From: Corallium rubrum
Lineage: Eukaryota > Cnidaria > Anthozoa > Scleralcyonacea > Coralliidae
Reading direction: 5' to 3'
Length of the DNA: 64,000 bases
NCBI GenBank assembly: GCA_964035015.1
Contig: OZ035998.1
Location: 27,001,917-27,065,916, forward strand
Part shown: one piece after another, positions 28,911 through 38,300 of the stretch
Layout of the letters: every line of letters begins with the position of its first letter
How positions within the stretch are numbered: position 1 is the first letter of the stretch
The notes under the pieces: generated by a model
The model's input: the letters and a program-made list of their open reading frames with translations, nothing else
What the model was told of the DNA's origin: nothing
Database searches by the model: none
Made by a program: the position numbers and the translations under genes

Positions 28911-29614
28911 TGTATACCCGGGTAATGAGGTTAACATTATTCATTGAAAACGGTGAGAAGACTGTCTACTTCGAACAACCTATCATGGTGACAGGTCCAA
29001 GACCACAGGTGATGCTGAAGAAAGCTACGGTATACTGGAACTACAGCAATGTGGTGTCAGGTCTGAACGACTCGGTGTCGTTTGATGGTAAGGAGGCATC
29101 CACTCCTGAAGGTTATTTCGACTTTGACGCGTTGGAAACGTTCGTTAAGGGTTTGGCCGGGACCCACAGTGGGGTGGTTGAGTTCGGAAAGAATGTTTAC
29201 AACGGAACTTCTAAGGTGAAAACGTCTGAAAAGCTGAAACTTGGAAAGATGGGTCTTCTTTTGGGTTTTGGTGAGGACGATGTGATAGATGTTGGTGGTG
29301 GTGGGTGGACGAACAGTCCTAATCAGGTGGACATCAACAGAGGGTTGAGGTATGTTGAGATCTCGTGTGACGCTGTTGAGAGTGAGAAAAGTCTGGACAA
29401 TGGGAGGAGGAGTGATCTGATTGGTACTCTTCCGATAACCTCTGAGCAGAGTTTGAAAGGGAGTGTACAGCACTACACAGACATTGAGTCGAAAGCTGAG
29501 ATCCGAAAGGGTGTTTATGGTAAGATGACCTTTAGGGTTCGTGGGAATAATGATCATTCAGTAGGTCGACCGGTTGGGATCGGAGCTGTTCTGCTTGAGC
29601 TGTACATAGGTTAG
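28910..29614 (+). CDS. Minor (penton-like) capsid/virion protein candidate
   Basis: 234 residues, beta-rich: SVSFDGKEASTPEGYFDFDA near the N-terminus, LGLLLGF-type block (KMGLLLGFGEDD), RYVEISCDAVESEKSLDNGR in the middle, and a C-terminal TFRVRGNN-VGIGAVLLELYIG strand. This order (variable N-part, LLGF block, YVxCDxV, GRRSDLI, final strand) recurs in virion proteins of animal Polintons/adintoviruses, which is my basis for a penton-like call. It lies between integrase and the major capsid gene, a usual place. A second in-frame ATG (MRLTLFIENG) six codons in is a plausible start. Confidence 0.5.
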   Translation: MYTRVMRLTLFIENGEKTVYFEQPIMVTGPRPQVMLKKATVYWNYSNVVSGLNDSVSFDGKEASTPEGYFDFDALETFVKGLAGTHSGVVEFGKNVYNGTSKVKTSEKLKLGKMGLLLGFGEDDVIDVGGGGWTNSPNQVDINRGLRYVEISCDAVESEKSLDNGRRSDLIGTLPITSEQSLKGSVQHYTDIESKAEIRKGVYGKMTFRVRGNNDHSVGRPVGIGAVLLELYIG

Positions 29615-29620
29615 TGTGTA

Positions 29621-29806
29621 ATGGCTGGAGAAGGAGTTAATATTGAGATGGATGATTTCGATGATGGGTGGGCAGACGCTAGGGATGATACCGACGGGAC
29701 TGACCCCACCGACCCACCGACTATAGTCGGAGAATTGTACTACTTGACCCAGACCCCCCCACAGTCACAGTCAGTACAACAAATGACACAAACAGAAATA
29801 GAATGA
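29621..29806 (+). CDS. Small acidic protein (61 aa)
   Basis: MAGEGVNIEMDDFDDGWADA start, Asp/Thr-rich middle, Gln-rich tail (QSQSVQQMTQTEIE). Unstructured and acidic. It overlaps the start of the next gene by a few bases (ATGA-type overlap) and is spaced 6 bases from the previous gene, so it looks translated as part of the capsid cluster. No family. Confidence 0.5.
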   Translation: MAGEGVNIEMDDFDDGWADARDDTDGTDPTDPPTIVGELYYLTQTPPQSQSVQQMTQTEIE

Positions 29807-30813
29807 ACACCAGCGGTGATGAACTAATATTGGATGAATATATCATAAGCAAAAGAAAAGAGAGACTCAAAGAGTGGCTAAAAGTAGATATAAATATGAC
29901 AGCTGGTGAGGCTTCTGAGGAACTGTTATTACAGTCCACATTTAGTAAAAAAAATGGAATCCCCGATGGTGGAATGGAGTATAAAGGTATAAAAGTTTTG
30001 GTACGTGACCGTGGTGGTGGGGTCAGGCTTAGCACAAACAAAGCAAATAAAACGATTATTGATGAATTTAAAGATCTGGGAGAAAGGGTTGTGATTGAGA
30101 ATTCTGAAGGGATAGCCGACCCTACGACCTCTCAGGGAGTTGTGGATGACATCACCTCACGGACCAACTCAGTGATTAACGGTCGGATTGAGGAGAGAAA
30201 GAAAGAACTGATAAAACAGGCGGAAAAAATATCCCTACCCGAACAGGAAATAAGAGAAATATTTGGGGTAGCCAACCCAAAGGGTATGGATGAGACACAG
30301 ATTAAGGCTCTTGAAGAACAAATTGATCATTACAGAGTGGAAGCATTAAAAGGGACTGACCCTTTTGAGAAACAATGGTACAATGACGCCAAAAAATTCA
30401 CGGAATTAGTGGCAGACAGCATAAGAATTAGGAACGGTGAGAGACCTAAATATGAGGAAGCCATGTCTATCTTAGGGAATGAGGCGGAGAACAATGACCT
30501 GAATAGGTTGGAAAGGTTTAAAAAGTGGGCTAGGGAGAATATGGTTGGCCTGTCTGCCATAGCCATCACCATAGCTGGGATCATAACCACAGTAGTCGTT
30601 GCCGCCAGAGGTGCCGTCTCGGGGGGAGCGAGGGCCGTTGGTGGTTTCGCTAAGGCACTCGCTAACCTGGGTAAGAGTTTGGGACCTCTGTTAGCACCAC
30701 TGTTCAGCCTAGTAGCACAGGTTCTGACCTGGGGAGCAAAAGGAATAGCGTGGTTAGCCAACAATCTGTGGGTTCTTGCCATAGCTATGACGTGGTTGTT
30801 GTATGACTACTGA
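29803..30813 (+). CDS. Virion/membrane protein with hydrophobic C-terminus (336 aa)
   Basis: N-terminal two thirds are soluble and charged (IEERKKELIKQAEKISLPEQ, EQEIREIFGVANPKGMDE). The C-terminal 90 residues are hydrophobic with two or three membrane-like helices (GLSAIAITIAGIITTVVVAA, KALANLGKSLGPLLAPLFSL, LWVLAIAMTWLLYDY). Proteins with this C-terminal pattern recur next to the capsid genes of animal Polintons (recollection). Probably an internal membrane or minor capsid component. The 3' end is 32 bases before the major capsid gene. Confidence 0.6.
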   Translation: MNTSGDELILDEYIISKRKERLKEWLKVDINMTAGEASEELLLQSTFSKKNGIPDGGMEYKGIKVLVRDRGGGVRLSTNKANKTIIDEFKDLGERVVIENSEGIADPTTSQGVVDDITSRTNSVINGRIEERKKELIKQAEKISLPEQEIREIFGVANPKGMDETQIKALEEQIDHYRVEALKGTDPFEKQWYNDAKKFTELVADSIRIRNGERPKYEEAMSILGNEAENNDLNRLERFKKWARENMVGLSAIAITIAGIITTVVVAARGAVSGGARAVGGFAKALANLGKSLGPLLAPLFSLVAQVLTWGAKGIAWLANNLWVLAIAMTWLLYDY

Positions 30814-30845
30814 AAAAACAGAAAATAAAACCTGTTATGTAGTAT

Positions 30846-32000
30846 ATGACCAACAGAAGTCAGACAGAGCTGTTACCTGGATTTAGACGGGCGAGAATGT
30901 CGGAGATTAAGGGACTCCGGACAAGACACACGATCACCATGAACCCCAACAAAGTCAACCCTGGTGAGGACCTCTACATAGACATACCAAAGCTAAAACC
31001 TGATAGCTGTTTGGTCCCGGGCAGCTTTCACCTATTGTTCGACTTTAAGAACATGAACACCAAGTCGTGGTTCCTAAACAATCTCTCCAGGCTTCTGGTT
31101 GAAAGGCTGGTTGTTAAGCTAGCCGGCGAGACTGTTTACGACAACACAGGTGAAAGTGTCCTTGGTGTGTATAGAGATCTCTGGCTACCGAAGAGTGTGA
31201 GGGATCAGATGGTTGGGTATGGGGTTGGTCCGGAGAACCTGAGAAAGCTGATGTTTAAGGACGACAGTGGGGCTTCCTCTGGAGACGCTGAAAAGGCAGC
31301 CGACGCTCTGATGCTCACAATCCATGGGGTGAGGATGAAGGTGAAATTGGATAAGATCCTCGGGGACCATGGACTTTATGCTCCCTTTGAGATGTACAAC
31401 AACTTCCGCTATGTCATTAGCTTACCGAAAGCCTCTGACATCATGGTGGCCCAGTCAAGTGAATCTGTTGACGGGTACACACTGGAAAACCTTGAACTGG
31501 AGTATGAGACGATTGATAACACCGACATCGCCAGTGAAATAACGTCGTTGTACACAGCTGGTCGATCGTTGTCCTACGAACACATCACGCTGATGAAGTC
31601 AACTGAATGGTTGGCTGGATCAACCCTAATCAACGAACACATTAACCTTCCACGAAAGTCTATGAAAGGGATCGTTATGATGTTCACAAATAAGATCCGA
31701 ACTGATAGTGAGAAATACGTCTATCCAAACATTGAGAGTGTTAAGCTAACAATCGAGGGTGTACCCAACGCTGTCTTCAGTCAGGGAATCCCAAAGAGCC
31801 GGTTCTACGGTGAGGCTAAAAGACTATTCGGTGGAAAGGAAAACACAGATCAGTTTATGACAATCCAGAAGTTCTACAAGGACGCTTTTGCTTTGGCGAT
31901 TGACTTGAGAAGTATTGAAGACCGTGATAGTGTCGGGACCGGAAAAAGAATTGTTAACACACAGTCTGGGGTTCTGATTGAGATCACTAAGAAGGTGACT
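30846..32000 (+). CDS. mcp: Major capsid protein (double jelly roll, hexon-like), 3' end in gap
   Basis: About 385 residues are visible before the Ns: MTNRSQTELLPGFRRARMSE, then jelly-roll strands including GEDLYIDIPKLKPDSCLVPG, FLNNLSRLLVERLVVKLAGE, KLDKILGDHGLYAPFEMYNN, LENLELEYETID. This matches the Polinton major capsid (PX/hexon-like) in order and character; family members are usually 550-650 residues, so a third or more is missing. Sequence after the gap does not continue the protein. The start follows TATGTAGTATATG, the clearest example of the element start motif. Confidence 0.88.
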
Positions 32001-32200
32001 NNNNNNNNNNNNNNNNNNNNNNNNNNNNNNNNNNNNNNNNNNNNNNNNNNNNNNNNNNNNNNNNNNNNNNNNNNNNNNNNNNNNNNNNNNNNNNNNNNNN
32101 NNNNNNNNNNNNNNNNNNNNNNNNNNNNNNNNNNNNNNNNNNNNNNNNNNNNNNNNNNNNNNNNNNNNNNNNNNNNNNNNNNNNNNNNNNNNNNNNNNNN
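32001..32200. other. Assembly gap (200 N)
   Basis: Exactly 200 Ns, so probably a nominal gap size. The MCP coding sequence enters on the left; repeat R flank appears on the right. The rest of the Polinton is inferred to be here. Confidence 0.98.
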
Positions 32201-32919
32201 CCTAAACAATATACAGCTTCACGTTTTCATGCTTTCCTTTTGCTCGTCCAAACCATAAATCAGCTTAATTAAAGCTAACTTAAAAGTAAAACACTACCTT
32301 TATATAAAGCTTAAATGTATTATTACATGTAAATACTCATGGGCTTTGGCGATTTTTTTGGCTGTATTTCCAAATTTTCGACTGAAACGTTGTCTGTTTA
32401 ATACTCCCTTCTAGAATCTGATTCTAGCGAATTGTTTTTATCTCGGACTCTATTTTAAATGTAATTTTTTAGCTGTTGACTTTAATTCTGCCTTTGCAAA
32501 ACATGCATGTATATGTATAGGGAAGCCATTTAAAGCTTGTTAAAATAATCCCTTTTGAAACCTCCTAAAAACATTTTGTACAACCAGAATTTAATAATGA
32601 AGTCTAAGTTGTGCTTTGATATGTAGAATTATCTTGAGGATTATCATTTGTTTATACATGTATATCTGTTTGTTTTTATATTGGCTGTACATTAGTGCTT
32701 ATTTTAATCAGGGTGGGTGGGTGGGTGGGTGGGGTGTGCTTCAAAAAAGCATTTAATAAAAGGGGTTGTTGCATTCATGTATTTCTAGTAATATGCTACA
32801 CCAAGTGTTTACTAAAAACAACCGCTTTTCTGAATTTGTGGGCTCAGCATAACGAAAGATCTACTTTGCCCCTTTTTTTGCGTTCAAACCCTGCCCTCGA
32901 CATTTTCTAGTTGCGCCCC
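32201..32919 (+). repeat. Repeat R, right half
   Basis: 32201-32790 is the reverse complement of 62757-63440 at perhaps 75-80% identity (CCTAAACAATATACAGCTTC, ACGTTGTCTGTTTAAT, GGAAGCCATTTAAA, TTTAATCAGGGTG). It starts at exactly the point where the left half stops. The stretch ends near CTAGTTGCGCCCCT. No gene. Confidence 0.75.
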
Positions 32920-33180
32920 TGTCAAAGAGAAAATTCCATTTGACCTGAGATCATGTGTTGTGTATTTGTTTAAGTGTCAATGCTGTAGTGCATTGTATGT
33001 TGGCCAAACACGCCGACATATTCACACACGTATCTCAGAGCATATGGGTATTTCGCCTTTGACTGGAAAGGATCGCTCTGTGTATCAACTATGTCAAGTA
33101 TGCTTGCACATAAACATCTCCTCAAACACACTACTACAAGATCAACTCATCTTGATCTATTTTAATTATGTTGCCTGTTA
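32919..33180 (+). pseudogene. Penelope-like GIY-YIG endonuclease fragment
   Basis: The frame reads VKEKIPFDLRSCVVYLFKCQ, CCSALYVGQTRRHIHTRISE, HMGISPLTGK: the VYLxxC...YVGQT..R...RxxEH layout of the Penelope GIY-YIG domain. It stops at 33180. Downstream (33290-33350) is AT-rich with GTGATGAACAACGAAACGTC, which resembles a decayed hammerhead core. It could be the missing end of a Penelope copy such as 11640-13133, but the two are not continuous. Confidence 0.75.
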
Positions 33181-33607
33181 TTGATATTCAATCTCTGTTG
33201 TCTGTTCTTGACGTTCATTTGTCCGTTTGAACTTTAAATTTTGTAACCGTTCTTCTAATTTAAAACCAGTATATCTTTGTAGTATATATAGTGAACCAAC
33301 TGTAATATAGTTTAAATGCTCTGAAGATGTTGTGATGAACAACGAAACGTCAGTAAATAATTTTTTTCTTTTTATTATGTCTTGTTTCAAAGTCATTTAC
33401 CTTCTGGTTAATTTTGGCATCCAGATTAGTTATTCTTTGGCTTAATTCGATCAAAGATGGCATGCCATTTTATTCAGTACTGCTTTCGTCTTCCATTAGT
33501 GTTGTCAAGCACATGTTTTGTCGAAGACGAAGTATTAATGGAGGCGAGGTCTTTAATAAAACTTGTGTCGTTTAGGACATCAGATTCTTCATTAATCGAT
33601 TTCCCTA

Positions 33608-33830
33608 AGCGTTCTACCCAGATCTACTTTTAGCCGATGATCGCCGATCGTTGGCGATTTGTGATTTAGATGTATGTTAAACGGGAAGTGCAGCAGCTTG
33701 TTAAGTAATAAAGAACAATGCAGAAAAGCAGTGCTTTTATTCTTTTACTTAACATGCATCTAAATCATGGGTAGGCGACGATCGGCGACTATCGGCCGAT
33801 CGGCCGATCGGCGACCTATCAGAACCAGGC
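33608..33830. repeat. Palindromic MITE with CGATCGGC-rich ends
   Basis: Arms at about 33608-33680 and 33738-33830 share GATCGCCGATCG and GATTTAGATGTATGTTAA in inverted orientation. The right arm has an expanded CGGCCGAT run. The region 33400-33607 before it has no gene. Confidence 0.7.
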
Positions 33831-34350
33831 TTAACCCTATCCAGACTGGGCTTTTTTGTACTTCTGGGTCTGGGGGGGGGGGGGGGGGCGGAAAGTGCCC
33901 GCGGTCAATATCTCCTGAACCATTTGGTGTATTCCAACGAAACTTTTACCGGTGGATGATATGCCTTGTTCAAGTATGTGTTACACTTATGTTGTCATGG
34001 CGACAAATTATGACGTCATTATGACGTCATTAATTGCAAACACCCAGGATTTTAAGAATTTCCAAAACATTTTTTTTTATTGGTTTGTTAACATAAAAAA
34101 GGTAGTATATCAAAAAAATAGTTTCTCTTTATTAAAAAGTGCTTACTTTTATTGTAACTATTATAAAAGCAAGCATAATAAAAATTGTCAGCTGAAATTT
34201 AGTGTTGGTAGGTGTTTACGACTCCGCTGTAACTTTTTTTTGGAGTAATATTTTTTCACCAAATTTTCCACATATAAAGCTCATACATATTTAGGAAAGT
34301 CATAAAATTTCAGAACCATACCTGTAATGGTTTAGGAGATATTAACCTTT

Positions 34351-34800
34351 TAATAATATAGAGGGCAAAATTTCTCGAATATGATTGGCTAATGAAGAGG
34401 GCATTTTTTTGTAATTCAGGGCAAAATTACTTGCACTTGATTGGTTCCTTGATCAGCAGTACTTGCATGTGATTGGTCGCTTGGTTACTTAGCAACAGTG
34501 AACCTCAGAGGACTGACAATGTTTGCAACAAATCTGCAAGGTTTTTCGGTCTGAAAATGCTTTTTTGTTTACTTTGAACTAATTTGAACTATTGAAGGAG
34601 TGTAAACTATTAGTGAAAATGAATACCGTAGAAAACTTACGAACTTTTGCCTGTGTTTACAAGAAGAAAGCTACATGCACAGCGATAGAGCGAGGGAAAT
34701 TTGGAATGTTTTTGAGCACCGACCGTGATAAGGTACATTGTACTTTGACATTTTCTGGACATAATATAGCTCTTAAATAATTTTGCCCGCTATATTATTA
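34351..34800. mobile_element. Nested MITE, 450 bp
   Basis: Terminal inverted repeats TAATAATATAGAGGGCAAAA and TTTTGCCCGCTATATTATTA, one mismatch. It contains a 62-residue ORF of no recognised family (34592-34780), probably chance. Confidence 0.7.
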
Positions 34801-34805
34801 ACACA

Positions 34806-34965
34806 TAATCGCATGAGTTCTCGTAAAATTAAGGTTTAATTTCACTCGTGTTTTCAAAATCTTACAAATCACCCTCGTCGCTTCGCGACTCGGGCAATTT
34901 TGTAAAATTTTGAAAACACTCGTGAAATTAAACCTTAATTTTCCTCGGCCCCATGCGATTACCTA
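34806..34965. repeat. 160-bp foldback
   Basis: Arms of about 70 bp (TAATCGCATGAG, AATTAAGGTTTAATTTCAC, GTGTTTTCAAAAT) are reverse complements around the centre CGTCGCTTCGCGACTCGG. Confidence 0.8.
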
Positions 34966-35288
34966 TACAAATTCAGCGCGGGCACTTTCCGCCCCCCCCC
35001 CCCCGCCCCCCCTCCCCCCCCCCAGTCTGGATAGGGTTAAAACTGTGTGAAACACCAGAAATTAGTGAAAACAAACAGGGTTTGGTCGAACAGATTGCCG
35101 TGCCTATGCGTACACAGCCAGAAACACAAACGTTGTAACAGGTCTGCAGCCTGCATTCTGTTACAACTTGTCATGAATTCCAACAAGCCGATATCTGGAT
35201 GCGTTCGCATGCCTTGTTCCGGTTTGTCATGACAAATCCACAACGGGATGTTTGCCTAGGCTTGTTGCAAATCGTTCTGACAATCCGG

Positions 35289-36585
35289 AGTAGTGATACC
35301 CCCCCCCCCCCACCCCCTATATAGAGTACAAAGGGATGCCGCCTCATTAAATATTCAACTTATTATTTATTAATTCTCAGGCTCCTGTGGGACCTCCTAA
35401 CCCTAATCTCATTAGTATTCATTTTATAGCGGCACGGTACGTCATTAACGCCTGAACCTAGTGTTCCGGAACCCCCTTAACCCTGAATTTTATTTAATTC
35501 CCCGGTTTTTATTACGTCATAACCGGCTTATTATTTATTCATTCTCAGGGTCTTTTGGGACCCTCTAACCCTAACTTTTCCCCTCAACCCCCGGTTTTTA
35601 ATACGTCATAACCGACTTATTATTTATGCATTCTCAGCAAACGTGTTGGCACATGACAACGTAAATCTTATATAAAGAACGCTTAGCAACGTTCGATAAT
35701 GAATATATTACGACAATTAGAAACAAATCAAGCACAGAATTACTGCTCAGTTAACCTTAGATTATAAGTAAGGAAATCGTAAGAAGATAGAATGGGGAAT
35801 CAATTCAAGAAGCCGTAAGAAGATACCAGAATATGTCTTCAACACGTACAGTGTTTCGCTCGTGGTTTCTGGAGTTCTCTTGTTCTATCGCTTGTTTGAG
35901 GAGTCAATTCGAAAAGCCACGAAAAGAACGATTTTAAATGTCGAAATAATAACTAAAGGCAAAGCGATTTATTACTTTGAATGCGTTGCTACGCTTTCTG
36001 TTACTAAGTGTGATATTTGCATATTCATCCTCAGTGCACGTGCACGAGACAAAAGAGAAACTCATTAGGGGCAATTAAGAGATTAGGCAAGTCTGGGCGA
36101 GAAAGTCATTGGCGTGTATTTTGCATAAGACAGAATTCACAACAATCAGTTTAAAATATTTATTTAGGCTTGGGTTTAAACTTACACATATCAAAACAAA
36201 TTACGGTTACATATAAAAAGTTTTAGTAAGGTCTGCTTCTTAGATTATATTTAGGTGTTTTTATTTTAAAAGTAGCATGATAATCTTTCTTGTCCTCTGA
36301 TGATAATTGGGACACATCTTCTTTTGTCATGGGTAAATATTTTGATCATCATTAGATGGTGTTCATACTCTTCTCTTTCATCCAGAGTCATCTTTGCCAG
36401 GTCTTTCTCTGTCGGGTCGCCCAAACTTTCCCAGTTATGAAAGAAATTATGTTTAAGCGTCGGTTGTTCAACGGTAGGAGGCGGTGTTACAAAATAGGTT
36501 TTAGGTGTAGCAGGGAAACCCCACGGAAGATTGCTTTATCTCCGGTGTCAAATTTGGTGTATTTTTCCGAGGCTGAGTTTGAAGA
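35289..36585 (+). repeat. Left TIR of decayed Polinton-like element
   Basis: Reverse complement of 39110-40462. It carries an antisense copy of the ATPase C-terminal coding region (about 36318-36585). Confidence 0.85.
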
Positions 36586-36760
36586 TTATCTATTTTTATG
36601 TCGGTTCAAAATTATTTGCATTAACTCCATCGCTAATATAGGCCTTGGGACACGCAGTACAGAAACCAATTGAATGTAAAAAAGATAAGGGAGATCCAAA
36701 GTTACATAATTTACAATGATTCTTATCCTGATAGAAATCTTTCCATGGACATTTAGGACA

Positions 36761-36991
36761 CTAAAGTAAATATACAACACGTGCAATACTTTGACAGTGT
36801 TCACATTCTCCAGTAAGTTCTTCATTTCTCTCCGAGTCCTCTCCACTCCATTGCTCCGCGTCCGACTCTTCTTGTTCAGTTTCGGAGTCAGTTTCTTCGT
36901 CTTCGCTTTCGGATTCCGGCTCTTGATGTTCGTGACGTGCCAGCATGGTCAAAACTTGAACATTTTCAATGAGACTTTTATCAATTTTCAA
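36761..36991 (-). CDS. Acidic small ORF (76 aa)
   Basis: Strongly acidic (EPESESEDEETDSETEQEES) with a CxxC near the end (CEHCQS). It may have lost its start or end. No family; position suggests an accessory gene of the Polinton-like element. Confidence 0.35.
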   Translation of the reverse strand: MKIDKSLIENVQVLTMLARHEHQEPESESEDEETDSETEQEESDAEQWSGEDSERNEELTGECEHCQSIARVVYLL

Positions 36992-37000
36992 ATCTGCTAG

Positions 37001-37273
37001 TCATTTAACAAAAATATCTAAACCAAAGGGCTCGGGAATCTTGGCATCGTATTCTGTTAGACAATATTCTATCAAATCTGTGATATTTGTTCTTGATATA
37101 GTTTTTCCGTTATATACTATTTCCCCTCTTGAATTCCACGTGAGAAGACCATGGGATATCAGCAAACTGTTTAGCAGAGAAGACACTTTCTCTTCATCGA
37201 TTTCGTAGTGTAAATGTGATATTATTTGTTGGATACGATAATTAGCGAGACTTGTTTCTTCCATGACGTTCAC
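37001..37273 (-). CDS. Small Polinton/adintovirus-type ORF (90 aa)
   Basis: The block LLISHGLLTWNSRGEIVYNG followed by KTISRTNITDLIEYCL and PEPFGLDIF is a pattern I recall from small conserved proteins of adintovirus-like elements (W-x-x-x-GE...NG..I..SNI.DL). Intact frame. Function unknown. Confidence 0.5.
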   Translation of the reverse strand: MNVMEETSLANYRIQQIISHLHYEIDEEKVSSLLNSLLISHGLLTWNSRGEIVYNGKTISRTNITDLIEYCLTEYDAKIPEPFGLDIFVK

Positions 37274-37307
37274 GCTTAAACTGACTATCGTAGAAACTTT
37301 TGTTCTT

Positions 37308-37490
37308 TTATACCATTTCTGCGAGTCCTGCTAAAACAGGACCAAGCAACAGGCTTAGAAATCCTTCACCGTTTTGAACCAGGGTTTTCTTTTTTCGTCT
37401 AAAATTTCGTCGGGGATCAACCAAAATGTGTAGATCGTCTTGGTAAGGGCTAAGTGTTTCAATCACCTGACGAGGTAGTTGGTAATGCAT
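37308..37490 (-). CDS. pX-like small basic protein (60 aa)
   Basis: Basic centre RRNFRRKKKTLVQNGEGFLS then hydrophobic LLLGPVLAGLAEMV. The K-x-LVQ-G-GF-LLGP pattern resembles pX-like core proteins described in adintovirus-like elements. Intact frame; homology unverified. Confidence 0.5.
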   Translation of the reverse strand: MHYQLPRQVIETLSPYQDDLHILVDPRRNFRRKKKTLVQNGEGFLSLLLGPVLAGLAEMV

Positions 37491-37739
37491 TTGTCATAAA
37501 TTGTGCGGACACTCGCATATACACCGAACCTGCTCAGGGCTCGCAGACTCCAAAACAGCTCGCTGTTGTACGGGTTTTGAAAGACATAAAAATTGAAGAA
37601 ATGTTCTCTATTCGTTGTTAAACATCACTCAATGAAAGTAAGGTTGGTAATGATTGAATTCCGCCAGAGCATGTCTATATATTTTGAATTTGTGACAGAT
37701 ACCCTTAAGGGGTCTGGGACTGAAAATTGGGGAAATAAA

Positions 37740-38265
37740 GCCGAGGAAGATAAGAGGGAGATAAGAGGAAGATAAGAGGAAGATAAGAGGAAGATAAGAG
37801 GAAGATAAGAGAAGATAAGAGGAAGATAAGAGGAAGATAAGAGGAAGATAAGAGGAAGATAAGGAAGATAAGAGGAAGATAAGGAAGATAAGAGGAAGAT
37901 AAGAAGAAGATAAGAGGAAGATAAGAAGAAGATAAGAGGAAGATAAAGGAAGATAAAGGAAGATAAAGGGAAGATAAAGGGAAGATAAGGAAGATAAAGG
38001 GAAGATAAGAGGAAGATAAGAGGAAGATAAGAGGAAGATAAGGAAGATAAGAGGAAGATAAGGAAGATAAGAGGAAGATAAGAGGAAGATAAGGAAGATA
38101 AAGGGAAGATAAAGGGAAACTAAGAGGAAGATAAGGAAGATAAGAGGAAGATAAGAGGAAGAAAAGAGGAAGATAAGAGGAAGATAAGGAAGATAAGGAA
38201 GGTAAGGGGAAGATAAAGGGAAGAAAAGAGGAAGATAAAGGGAAGATAAGAGGAAAATAAGTGGA
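37740..38265. repeat. (GGAAGATAAGA)n minisatellite
   Basis: About 525 bp of GAAGATAAGAG and GAAGATAAAGG units of 9-12 bp. Both long minus-strand open frames here (Ser/Leu/Tyr-rich) are artefacts of the repeat. Confidence 0.92.
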
Positions 38266-38300
38266 AGGCATGTTTCCCCAGTTATCAATGGAGCAACAGT

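Larger units (their letters stand above)
15572..32200. mobile_element. Polinton/Maverick element (right end in assembly gap)
   Basis: The left tip AGTAGTATAG starts with AG as Polintons do and shares AGTAGT with the second Polinton-like element at 35289. The insertion point is defined by the inverted empty R copy: sequence up to TTTTCGCTTA is followed there directly by CCTAAA-GATATACAGCT, while here the second block appears only at 32201. Cargo: protein-primed PolB, retroviral-type integrase with chromodomain, major capsid protein, penton-like candidate and several accessory genes. Packaging ATPase, maturation protease and right TIR are not seen and probably lie in the unsequenced gap. True length is therefore unknown but exceeds 16.4 kb. 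Most genes are uninterrupted; the integrase is broken. Confidence 0.9.
33835..35036. mobile_element. piggyBac-like MITE (1.2 kb) with TTAA target duplication
   Basis: TTAA at 33831-33834 and 35037-35040. Ends CCCTATCCAGACTGGG and CCCAGTCTGGATAGGG are inverted repeats, followed by long poly-G/poly-C and GCGGAAAGTGCCCGCG / CGCGGGCACTTTCCGC. TTAA plus CCC ends fits piggyBac. No transposase. Two further elements are nested in it. Confidence 0.8.

Noticed and set aside
32201..32258. Continuation of the major capsid protein after the gap
   Set aside because: The sequence after the Ns matches repeat R flanking DNA, not capsid.
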